DNA of 25,351 bases from a virus. The stretch is taken from positions 1-25,351 of the IMG/VR virus record IMGVR_UViG_3300031886_000037. The stretch is one strand, 5' to 3'. A program made the translations under genes and the position numbers. The notes below the pieces were generated by a model, which worked only from the letters and a program-made list of their open reading frames with translations, did no database searches and was not told where the DNA came from. Below are positions 15,060-21,746 of the stretch, piece after piece. Within the stretch, counting starts at the first letter, position 1. Every line of letters starts with the position of its first letter.

Positions 15060-15980
15060 TTAACGGGTTCTGGAATATTCTACTGATTCCGTGGAAAACT
15101 TTTGGGGAACGTATACGTCGGCAAGATCGCCCAGGATCCCGTCGGCGCGGTCGTCTTCGGCCATTGCCTTGCTCGTCTGTCCGTCCTGGGCGAGCATGTC
15201 GGAATAGACTCCATGCCTTACGTATCTGTCCAAAAAACTTGGGAAATATATTCTTTCCCACCTGGTCGCATCGCTCAGAGCGTGGGAAGAGGTGTTCGTA
15301 TTGAGAGCCTTGTAGCATTCGCCCGTACTGGGATCGTAGACGAGGTCGGCTTTTTTCGATGTGTTCCCGTAGGCCACGCTTGTGGTATAGGTGCTTGCGC
15401 TTGCGTAATCGGTCAAAGTGAATTCGGGGGGCTCCTCCTGATACTCGGCCCAAACCTGGTCACCGGCCAGGTTGCTGACTATCACGCCATCCCTACTGGG
15501 TTCGTAGCTCAACGACCCGGGCCGGGCGTTCTTTAGCGGATTGCGCATGTATATTCCCCTGATCCTGTAAATAACTTTGCTTCCGGGCGCGTCCGCGCCT
15601 GCCCCCAGTTGCCAGTATGGAATGTATCTGATCCAATCGGTCGTTGAGGAAACCGCCTGAAATTTGCTTGCGTCAGTCAAGTCCTGACTAGACGTCGAAA
15701 CTATCGCTTCGTAATACTTTTTTCCCGTCGGCTCCCAAAGGATGTCCCCAATGTCGTAGGGCCGGCCGGTACTGGTCTGATGATGGTAGTGCTTTTGCTC
15801 GACCTGCATCGATTCCGGCCACCAATCATGCGACCATGCCTGGCGAATGCGCTGATTTATAAATGAAACTATGTCCCTGGAATTGTCCAGTTGCGTAATT
15901 TCCAGGCCATCCTTGCGCAGAATGCCTTCCACCACGTCTTTGAATTTGGTCGTTCTTGAAACTGTTGCAGGTTCACCCAT
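15060..15980 (-). CDS. Head-tail adaptor (tail tubular A-like) with two carbohydrate-binding-like modules
   Basis: 306 residues. The start (residues 10-55, helical, FINQRIRQAWSHDWWPES) and the helical end (residues 248-285, FLDRYVRHGVYSDMLAQDGQ and on) are the two halves of a podovirus adaptor or tail-completion protein of the T7 gp11 type. Residues 73-123 and 202-251 are two versions of one module: GDILWEPTGKKYYEAI...W and ADLVYDPSTGECYKAL...W. These look like the small chitin/carbohydrate-binding folds often found in phage tail proteins. The gene overlaps the previous one by eight bases. The adaptor would sit under the portal and join the nozzle, with the modules displayed outward. Moderate confidence in the function, high in the gene. 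Confidence 0.85.
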   Translation of the reverse strand: MGEPATVSRTTKFKDVVEGILRKDGLEITQLDNSRDIVSFINQRIRQAWSHDWWPESMQVEQKHYHHQTSTGRPYDIGDILWEPTGKKYYEAIVSTSSQDLTDASKFQAVSSTTDWIRYIPYWQLGAGADAPGSKVIYRIRGIYMRNPLKNARPGSLSYEPSRDGVIVSNLAGDQVWAEYQEEPPEFTLTDYASASTYTTSVAYGNTSKKADLVYDPSTGECYKALNTNTSSHALSDATRWERIYFPSFLDRYVRHGVYSDMLAQDGQTSKAMAEDDRADGILGDLADVYVPQKFSTESVEYSRTR

Positions 15981-16326
15981 AGGACTTGCGGAACTTTGTT
16001 CCCATTATCGGCTTCCTGAAAAACCCGATCGGTTTGTCCAGGGATCCATGCCCGACTTGAATTTTTCTACTGTGAGACTTTACCCGGCACATTTCGTTGT
16101 CTCTGAGGAATTCACGCAGGAATTCATCATCGTCCCAACATTCGTAGCCCAGGCGTTGTCCCCAATAATGATAAAACATCGGTTGGATTTGAAACTTCAC
16201 TTCCCCCAAATCTCCGAAGTGATACCTTTCGCCATCCTGGCGCTTGGCTATTTCCTGCTCTTTCTTGGCCTTGACGAAATCAATCATCTGCCCTTCGCGC
16301 AGTTCCTTGTATATGGCATCGAGCAT
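15973..16326 (-). CDS. Conserved small phage protein of unknown function
   Basis: 117 residues. It starts with a charged helix (MLDAIYKELREGQMIDFVKA) followed by a globular part with FYHYWGQRLGYECWDDDEFL and a basic C-terminus (FFRKPIMGTKFRKSYG). The YHYWGQRLGYECW stretch reminds me of a small protein seen next to head and adaptor genes in other podoviruses, with no known function. The gene follows a hairpin and precedes the adaptor with an eight-base overlap, so it is probably made with the adaptor. It could be a connector accessory or an assembly factor. Confidence 0.8.
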   Translation of the reverse strand: MLDAIYKELREGQMIDFVKAKKEQEIAKRQDGERYHFGDLGEVKFQIQPMFYHYWGQRLGYECWDDDEFLREFLRDNEMCRVKSHSRKIQVGHGSLDKPIGFFRKPIMGTKFRKSYG

Positions 16327-16349
16327 AATTGAAAAACAGGGGAGGGAGA

Positions 16350-16378
16350 GCCGTCAGCCCCTAAGAATGACTGACGGC
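16350..16378 (-). terminator. Hairpin after the capsid genes, terminator candidate
   Basis: GCCGTCAG at 16350-16357 and CTGACGGC at 16371-16378 form a perfect eight-base stem with a 13-base loop. It lies in the 79-base gap after the decoration gene. Downstream on the transcribed strand comes a pyrimidine-rich stretch and then TTTTT before the next ATG. The U-run is about 16 bases after the stem, so it is not a textbook intrinsic terminator. It may attenuate transcription after the highly expressed capsid genes or stabilise the mRNA end. Confidence 0.5.
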
Positions 16379-16391
16379 CCACATACCCCTA

Positions 16392-16408
16392 TGATTTATG
16401 ATAAATCA
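16392..16408. repeat. Short AT-rich palindrome overlapping a stop codon
   Basis: The sequence tgattta-tga-taaatca is a perfect seven-base inverted repeat with a three-base centre. It overlaps the stop codon of the decoration gene (16406-16408) and precedes the larger hairpin in the direction of transcription. It might be a protein-binding site or a small 3' stem. Nothing else supports a role. Confidence 0.5.
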
Positions 16409-16852
16409 GTTAACGTTGTTCACGATTCTGCATCGCAAAAGGATTTGGCCGTCCGTGTACTCATCCAGGTTCTTGCCCGCCCCGGGCGCATTGAACGTAA
16501 ACCGGATCTCAGCCGTGAGATCGTTCAGGTTCGCGCCCATGATAAACCTCTTGACGTCACTTGCGTGGGCCTCGCAGATCTGTTTGGCGGCCATGTACTT
16601 GGTTGCAGAGCTGGAATCGCCCAAGGACACCGTGTTGGCTACAACGGTCCCCCCGGAAAACGGCCTGGCAACCTCCATGCTGATCATGGACACGGTCGCT
16701 TCCGCGCCCACCGCATTCGCGGTCGTTGCAAAATCGACCGTCTTGGCCGTGTTGTCTGCCACTCCCTCCAGGTCGGTCCAAAGAACTTCGATTTGATGAG
16801 TCGCGCCATCATATCCGGACGCTTGAGTTGTTAATGGTGTAATTCTTGCCAT
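16406..16852 (-). CDS. Head decoration / minor capsid protein candidate
   Basis: 148 residues, beta-rich and Ala/Thr/Val-rich, without cysteine-rich or catalytic motifs apart from a single Cys in KQICEAHASD and one near the end. The end (EIRFTFNAPGAGKNLDEYTD GQILLRCRIVN) reads as beta strands. It directly follows the major capsid gene and has the best Shine-Dalgarno site in this region (AAGGAGGT at 16861-16868, eight bases from the ATG), so it should be strongly expressed. That position and high expression fit a head decoration or stabilising protein. The protein family is not recognised. Confidence 0.8.
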   Translation of the reverse strand: MARITPLTTQASGYDGATHQIEVLWTDLEGVADNTAKTVDFATTANAVGAEATVSMISMEVARPFSGGTVVANTVSLGDSSSATKYMAAKQICEAHASDVKRFIMGANLNDLTAEIRFTFNAPGAGKNLDEYTDGQILLRCRIVNNVN

Positions 16853-16873
16853 CTTATTTTACCTCCTTGTGTG

Positions 16874-17893
16874 TTAGGAATTGACGCTGATTGGCAACAG
16901 AGTAAGCGGATTGTCGCACATCAACATAAAGATTGCGTCAATGATCGCCTTGTGACCACCACCCTGATACTCCAATTTCTTGACCCTGGGCATACGTGTG
17001 TACGCCAACCCGACCATGTCCAGATCGACAAAGATGCCGGACTTGTGAGTGTAGGCCGTATCGTTCCCGGTTGCCGGATCGCAACGCACGAAAGAACTGG
17101 TATGCAAATCGTAAGTCCCGCTATCGAGAACCAAACGATCGACAACCGAAGTAAGAACCCGGCCGTCTCCCTTTTGGAACCTTCTGACGGGAACGGTGTT
17201 TGCAATGCCGGATCCTGTTGCATCGAGCTGATAACTGGTAAACTCGGTAAATCGGCTCTTCAGCTCAATTCCAAGATAACCATCCATCTTGCCCGGGCCC
17301 TTGCGTTCCTTGTAAGCGGATTGCCCCTGGTCCTTGAAGTCGTTCTCAAAGAAGTTGGCAAGTGTGCTCGCGTACTTGTTCGCGGTAGGCGTTTGGAAGT
17401 TTGAAGGAACTTCATAGGCCGCGCTGACGAACGAACTGTCGGACCATTTGAAAAGTCCGCGCGTTTCGTTAGCAGACGAAGTTCCGTCGTCCCGGCTTAC
17501 GTCCTCGTTGGACAGGGCGCGCTTCTCGATCGAGCGAGCGAGTACCTTGACTCCTTCGGCAATTTGGGAATTGAAGTGAGAACCCTTGACTCCGGCCACT
17601 TCCACTTCCTCCATGAAGTCGGAAACTCCAATGTTGTACCAAACCTTTTGGGCAACTCCGGTGAGTTCCTCGCCCTGGTTGGAATTGAAGTCGGTTGCGT
17701 CCTTGCCGTCAAGCACCCCGTTGAATCCAGTGTTTGCAAATTTCTTGCATTGCCACCGGTGTACAACCTGGTTTGCTTTCTTGCGCTTGTTTATCATTGA
17801 CGTGAAGGGCGTTTTGTCGCTCTCCACCACTGCAATCAGATCGGCCCATGAATCGGGCTTCGCTACTGCATTTATTTCATGTAATGCTGGCAT
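16874..17893 (-). CDS. Major capsid protein, DUF5309 / SU10-like
   Basis: 339 residues, similar in size to podovirus capsid proteins. Residues 24-52 (ESDKTPFTSMINKRKKANQV then HRWQCKKF) carry the TPF...K.A....W motif that I associate with the DUF5309 (SU10-type) HK97-fold capsid family. A mid-protein segment EVEVAGVKGSHFNSQIAEGV KVLARSIEKRAL is the long helix and following loop seen in that family, and the C-terminus is beta-rich. The protein follows the scaffold gene after 19 AT-rich bases. No clear Shine-Dalgarno site precedes the ATG, only TTTTTTAAAATATT, which could instead act as an A/U-rich translation enhancer. It forms the capsid shell. No frameshift product is evident. Confidence 0.9.
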   Translation of the reverse strand: MPALHEINAVAKPDSWADLIAVVESDKTPFTSMINKRKKANQVVHRWQCKKFANTGFNGVLDGKDATDFNSNQGEELTGVAQKVWYNIGVSDFMEEVEVAGVKGSHFNSQIAEGVKVLARSIEKRALSNEDVSRDDGTSSANETRGLFKWSDSSFVSAAYEVPSNFQTPTANKYASTLANFFENDFKDQGQSAYKERKGPGKMDGYLGIELKSRFTEFTSYQLDATGSGIANTVPVRRFQKGDGRVLTSVVDRLVLDSGTYDLHTSSFVRCDPATGNDTAYTHKSGIFVDLDMVGLAYTRMPRVKKLEYQGGGHKAIIDAIFMLMCDNPLTLLPISVNS

Positions 17894-17912
17894 AATATTT
17901 TAAAAAATGAGA

Positions 17913-18866
17913 TTAGTTTAATAGTTTTGCTACGGCGCCTTCCACGTCCCCGTGCTTCGCGCGTTCAAAGTCATCTTCAGACAGCTCCTGGATTTCCTTT
18001 CCGGGCGTACCAATTGGGGACGGCCGGGCGGGTGCGGGTTGCATTGGAATTTGCGGAGGGGGGCCGGGATCTTGCGATGGCACACCTGCGACGTTCTCCC
18101 TGGGACTGTTTATTTTCCCAAGAGTCATCATCCATGCGGTTCCGACGGGATCGGGATGGTTGGCCTTGATGGCCTGAAAGCTTGAGTCGGTATATATCTC
18201 CCTGAAAATCCTGAACTCTTCACTGCTATCGTCCTGCAAGGCGGGATTTATCTGCGCAAGATTGTCGAGTTGCCTCGCTAATTTTACCTTTTCCTCACGC
18301 GCCTTGGGTATCTCAACGAGAACCTTTTCCTGATAGTAGTTGAACTGTTCCTTGATTTCTTCGGGTGAATAATATCTTGTCTCCCCGTCTTCATCCGTTC
18401 CCTCAAAACCTTCATCAAGCGGGCCTTTGTTCGCCCAAACAATAAACTCCCGCGCAGTCTGGTCCATTTTGGCCAGGTCGTCGGCCGTCATTGCCTTGAT
18501 GTCTCCGGAAACAACCGGAGACTCCTGATCTGAAGATTTGTCGGATTCCCTTAACTCATCGACTTCACGCTTTGCTTGGTCAAGTTCGGCCTCTAGCGCG
18601 GTTTCCCGTTGCTTTGACTTCGCCGTGATCTTTGCAATACGCTTGTCGATCTTTTCCTGAACTGCTTCTGGCAACTTTTCCCGTTCGTTTCCGGTTTGGT
18701 CGGCATCGGCTGAATCATCGTCAATTTCCGTGACTTCGGTTTTTGGGCCTTCGGCCTCTGACTTCTCGGGTTCGGCAACCTGAGCATCAATCAGCTCGTC
18801 GGTTACTTCACTAAGGAACTCATCACCGGATTGTTGCTCCGGTTCGGCAATTTTTTCTTCACTCAT
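17913..18866 (-). CDS. Capsid scaffold protein
   Basis: 317 residues from MSEEKIAEPEQQ (ATG at 18866). I chose this because GGGGAGG lies just upstream, whereas the longer frame to 18908 adds an unlike sequence. It is highly acidic and has a coiled-coil region around residues 75-115 (QEKIDKRIAKITAKSKQRET and on). The middle is helical, then comes a Pro-rich linker (SQDPGPPPQIPMQPAPARPS) and a short helical C-terminus (SEDDFERAKHGDVEGAVAKL). Acidic, helical proteins placed immediately before the major capsid gene are scaffolds that direct shell assembly and then leave. The C-terminal helix would be the part binding the capsid protein. Confidence 0.88.
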   Translation of the reverse strand: MSEEKIAEPEQQSGDEFLSEVTDELIDAQVAEPEKSEAEGPKTEVTEIDDDSADADQTGNEREKLPEAVQEKIDKRIAKITAKSKQRETALEAELDQAKREVDELRESDKSSDQESPVVSGDIKAMTADDLAKMDQTAREFIVWANKGPLDEGFEGTDEDGETRYYSPEEIKEQFNYYQEKVLVEIPKAREEKVKLARQLDNLAQINPALQDDSSEEFRIFREIYTDSSFQAIKANHPDPVGTAWMMTLGKINSPRENVAGVPSQDPGPPPQIPMQPAPARPSPIGTPGKEIQELSEDDFERAKHGDVEGAVAKLLN

Positions 18867-18879
18867 GGGGAGCCTCCCC
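18867..18879 (-). promoter_or_regulatory. Hairpin covering the scaffold ribosome-binding site
   Basis: GGGGA-GGC-TCCCC directly precedes the scaffold ATG. The first arm and centre contain the Shine-Dalgarno sequence GGGGAGG, and the second arm abuts the start codon. If the five-base stem forms, it would hide the ribosome site and could tune scaffold output. It is short, so the effect may be small. Confidence 0.45.
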
Positions 18880-18892
18880 AAGTAGGATGGTT

Positions 18893-18945
18893 TTTCGCAT
18901 TCTCCCATATGTTACGCAAACCTGAAAATGTTCAAGATTTACGCA
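18893..18945 (-). promoter_or_regulatory. Possible promoter/operator region upstream of the scaffold
   Basis: The 117-base gap between the scaffold start and the preceding stop is the longest non-coding stretch in the window. On the minus strand it contains TGCGTAA twice (18939-18945, 18912-18918) and a related TGCGAAA (18893-18899). Between the first two lies TTGAAC (18930-18935), with TAACAT (18909-18914) 15 bases on, a poor sigma-70-like pair. This could be a late promoter or a regulator site for scaffold and capsid. The evidence is only this pattern. Confidence 0.3.
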
Positions 18946-18983
18946 TCCGGATTGGCCCGTTCGGACCATTCGGCCTAACTTTC

Positions 18984-19265
18984 TTAATTATCCACGGACT
19001 TTAAGCGAAATTCCAGGTCGTCGTGGAAATCTTCCAATGCGCTTGCTTGGCCCAACCACCATTTGGTTTCGGTATCGGACAGATCAGGGTTTTTGGCGTT
19101 GGTCATGCAGGTATCATGGTGCTCATCAAGAATGAACAGTATGGCATTTGCCCAAGGTGCCTGCCTGTTACCTCTTAGTGCGCCAGGTATATCCTTCTCC
19201 TTAATCTCTATCCTCGGATGCCTCCGATACCCGCCCGTCAATTTCAATAGCAGCTCCTTGATCAT
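18984..19265 (-). CDS. Small hypothetical protein between portal and scaffold
   Basis: 93 residues. The N-terminus is basic (MIKELLLKLTGGYRRHPRIE), and the rest is acidic and helical with WANAILFILDEHHDTCMTNA and TKWWLGQASALEDFHDDLEF. It has no signal peptide or known motif. Its start overlaps the end of the smaller gene upstream by 65 bases in another frame. It could begin at a later Met, but the first 20 residues read like a natural start. The place between portal and scaffold genes suggests a morphogenesis protein. Family not recognised. Confidence 0.75.
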   Translation of the reverse strand: MIKELLLKLTGGYRRHPRIEIKEKDIPGALRGNRQAPWANAILFILDEHHDTCMTNAKNPDLSDTETKWWLGQASALEDFHDDLEFRLKSVDN

Positions 19266-19419
19266 TCTTTTTGTTTCCCTTGGTAATGGGTTTCTTTTCT
19301 ACGATACGCTGAAAACATTCGTCTATGAGTCGATGATCCTCGGTCGTCAGGTGGGGAACGAAGAACTCATCCCAATCACCGCTTGCCCGACAAGGCCGGA
19401 ACTGCTCCCATGCGTCCAT
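19201..19419 (-). CDS. Small protein overlapping the portal gene end
   Basis: 72 residues from MDAWEQFRPCRAS (ATG at 19419). A longer open frame upstream lies entirely within the portal gene and is low-quality sequence. The protein has a plausible globular start (GDWDEFFVPHLTTEDHRLID) and a charged tail. It covers the otherwise unexplained 110-base gap between portal and the next gene. It overlaps the portal by 44 bases and the following gene by 65 bases. No Shine-Dalgarno site is visible. It may be real and coupled to portal translation. No function suggested. Confidence 0.55.
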   Translation of the reverse strand: MDAWEQFRPCRASGDWDEFFVPHLTTEDHRLIDECFQRIVEKKPITKGNKKNDQGAAIEIDGRVSEASEDRD

Positions 19420-21562
19420 ATTGCTTGTTTGTTGTTTGTTGTTCCACCATATGTTGAAGATGCTCGAATCGCGCTTGCAAAATTTGCTTTGAATCCTCCT
19501 GCAAGCGCTCGATCGCATCGGGGTTTGCCTGGGCAATTTGCTGAAGGGTCTGCAAACGAAGTTGATGGTTTTGCCCCTCCTCCAACATTGGCGGTTCCAC
19601 CCCGCTTGCAATCTTTGCGAAATTGACCTGTTCGTCCAGGGCCTCCTTCATGTTTGCGTTCTGAACCGGTTGCAGAGTCGCCTCGGCCAGGCTCGGGTCG
19701 ATGCCGGCAAACAAGCGAGCAACGAGTTTATCCCTCTGCACAGTCGAGAGCGTATCAATGGGCAAAATGTATTTCCCTATGAGTTCTGCCTTTTTTACGA
19801 CGTATTCCATGTCCAGATCCTTTGAATCGAATGAAATGCACAAATCGAATTTGCCTTGAATTTCCGCTCTTGATCGGATTATGGGCAATCCTTCCTTGGC
19901 CCCGGTGATTCTTGCCAGGAATTCGTCGGAGACATACTGTTGGCACAATTGAAGCACCATGACCAGTACGTCCTTTACGTTTGCCAAAAAGGAATCGGTC
20001 ATGTCCTGCGCGTGCAATTGGGTAATTACCGGCATTACGTCCTTGTGCGCCCGGCCGAAATATTCATTTACCTGGTTTTCGAGAAGAGGTTGCGCCTTGT
20101 CGTTCGATACGGGATAGCGCGGAGGCTCCATGAATGACACTTCTCCCGGCCGGTTTTCCTTGATTTGCTTCAATGGGCCTATTTCGAGACGTTGATTCGG
20201 CCTGTTTTTGGGTACTCTTACGGGCGGGATCGTGGCGATCGACGTGTGATCAAGAAAGGAATCCCACAGGATCTTCAGCATTTTCTGTTGGCCCATTGCC
20301 AATTCGCTTACGCTTCGACTGTCCCAAAGCCTGTTGGTCAAAGTTTCCCGGCCGAACCACACGAAAGGGTATTCGCCATGCGCATAATCAAGCAAAATCC
20401 TGTCCTTTGCCGAAATATCAACCGCATGATGAAAACAGGTATAGTATATTCCCGGAACCCCATCGTCGTTGCAGGATCTTTGATAGGCCGTAATCTGTTC
20501 GTACATTCCCTTGTACTGGATCTGACTCGGCCCCTTGGCGCTTTGCGTAAACCAATCCCCATCCACCTCGTTTCTTACGTATTCCGGAAATCCGGTTTCA
20601 CCCTCATGCTTGAGAACCTGATCGACGTACTTTTGACTGTACCCGTGCGTTACGGATCTTTCCCTCAAGTCCGACTCGGTCAGCCATTCTCTGACGAATA
20701 TCACCCGGGCCCTGCGAATGTCGTAGGTATTGGACGGGAAAAAGATGTCCTCGAACATTCGGTGGGCGGTAATTTTCGGGGAACTCGTCTTGATGTAGGG
20801 CGAAGGATATACGGCCTGGCCGGTTTCCCTGAGTTCCTTGATGATTTTCGATATTCGACCCTTGGACAGGTGGGGCGAAACGGAAATCAATATGTTCTCC
20901 AATCTGTCGCGCTCGGAATCCAAGGTTATGAGGTTTTGCAGATCGACCATAAACTGATTCTTAGTCAAGCCCTTCAAGGCCGGGTCGTTCGAGATTGACT
21001 CGTAGAGCATCTGGCCGATCTCATCGACTGACAGAACCTTGTTTTCAAGGGCCGACTCCTGCAACCAATAGACTCCCATGACGGCTCCGGCCGGAACGTC
21101 GCCCTCTTGCCACTGGGCGAGTTTCTTGAGTTCCCTCCTATAGGTGGAGCCAAAGGCGTTCTTTATTATCCAGTTCAGGAGTATCTGCATCCTTGAGCCA
21201 AGCTCAAAATCATTGGACTCGATCCCCTCAACCGATACGTCCGACCGCATCGCGCTTGCGACCATGATCTTTTCCCTTTCGTTTATGATCATGTCGCTAA
21301 GACGCACCCTGGAATCACTAGCCCCCTCAAACGGGAAAGCCTTATGTCCATCGACTGGATCGGAATGCTTCAACCCATCCGCGCTTTGGTTCGGCCATCG
21401 GCAAAAACGAGTGTCTTCGGCTTCCGTCCGTCGAGCCTGTATGTCCTGGGCCGCATCCCTGGCAATACTGTCCATTTCCGTCTTGAGAAGAGTCAGTTCA
21501 TCCTTGGTTATCGGAGCAGTCCCACCGTCACCCTTCACTGTTTCAATTGTTTTTTCATCCAT
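19376..21562 (-). CDS. Portal protein
   Basis: 728 residues, within the range of podovirus portals. Early motifs (RFCRWPNQSADG and GHKAFPFEGASDSRVRLSD) precede a helical clip and stem. The segment WDSRSVSELAMGQQKMLKIL then WDSFLDHTSIATIPP and MLEEGQNHQLRLQTLQQIAQ match the helical wing and C-terminal barrel typical of portals. The end is Gln-rich and helical. It lies directly after the terminase pair and its start overlaps the upstream HTH gene's stop, so both are probably co-translated. The dodecameric portal is the DNA entry ring and docks with the terminase during packaging and with the adaptor afterwards. A portal is the clear best call. Confidence 0.92.
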   Translation of the reverse strand: MDEKTIETVKGDGGTAPITKDELTLLKTEMDSIARDAAQDIQARRTEAEDTRFCRWPNQSADGLKHSDPVDGHKAFPFEGASDSRVRLSDMIINEREKIMVASAMRSDVSVEGIESNDFELGSRMQILLNWIIKNAFGSTYRRELKKLAQWQEGDVPAGAVMGVYWLQESALENKVLSVDEIGQMLYESISNDPALKGLTKNQFMVDLQNLITLDSERDRLENILISVSPHLSKGRISKIIKELRETGQAVYPSPYIKTSSPKITAHRMFEDIFFPSNTYDIRRARVIFVREWLTESDLRERSVTHGYSQKYVDQVLKHEGETGFPEYVRNEVDGDWFTQSAKGPSQIQYKGMYEQITAYQRSCNDDGVPGIYYTCFHHAVDISAKDRILLDYAHGEYPFVWFGRETLTNRLWDSRSVSELAMGQQKMLKILWDSFLDHTSIATIPPVRVPKNRPNQRLEIGPLKQIKENRPGEVSFMEPPRYPVSNDKAQPLLENQVNEYFGRAHKDVMPVITQLHAQDMTDSFLANVKDVLVMVLQLCQQYVSDEFLARITGAKEGLPIIRSRAEIQGKFDLCISFDSKDLDMEYVVKKAELIGKYILPIDTLSTVQRDKLVARLFAGIDPSLAEATLQPVQNANMKEALDEQVNFAKIASGVEPPMLEEGQNHQLRLQTLQQIAQANPDAIERLQEDSKQILQARFEHLQHMVEQQTTNKQYGRMGAVPALSGKR

Positions 21563-21746
21563 CGTATTGTTTTTTTAGGTTTTGAATTTCACTATTCTTG
21601 TAGACTCTCGTTTTCATGCCCGGCAGTTGGTATGCCCTGATGGCCCCGGAGGAAACCATGCATTCCAGTTGATATTTCGTTATGCCAAGAAGTTCCATAA
21701 CTTCATTTCTTCTCAAAAAGGTTTTTCTAATTGTAGTAGCCACCAC
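21555..21746 (-). CDS. Excisionase/MerR-like winged-helix DNA-binding protein
   Basis: 63 residues from a GTG start. FLRRNEVMELLGITKYQLEC MVSSGAIRAYQLPGMKTRV YKNSEI is a complete helix-turn-helix of the HTH_17 (excisionase/MerR) type: helix, recognition helix, wing with GMKTRVY and an ending helix. It overlaps the terminase end by 20 bases and the portal start by eight bases, so it is a true member of the packaging operon. Candidate roles are a small terminase subunit, which binds DNA but is normally placed before the large subunit, or a late regulator. There is no integrase nearby, so excision is unlikely. Confidence 0.83.
   Translation of the reverse strand: MVATTIRKTFLRRNEVMELLGITKYQLECMVSSGAIRAYQLPGMKTRVYKNSEIQNLKKQYDG

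Noticed and set aside
16874-17893. Frameshifted longer capsid protein as in T7 gp10B
   Set aside because: No slippery site followed by a meaningful extended frame was seen near the stop.
20165-20998. 277-residue plus-strand frame
   Set aside because: It lies entirely opposite the portal gene, whose protein sequence is clearly native; the antisense product has no recognisable motif.
21555-21746. Excisionase, hence a temperate phage
   Set aside because: No integrase, attachment site or repressor is visible in the window, and HTH_17 folds serve many roles.
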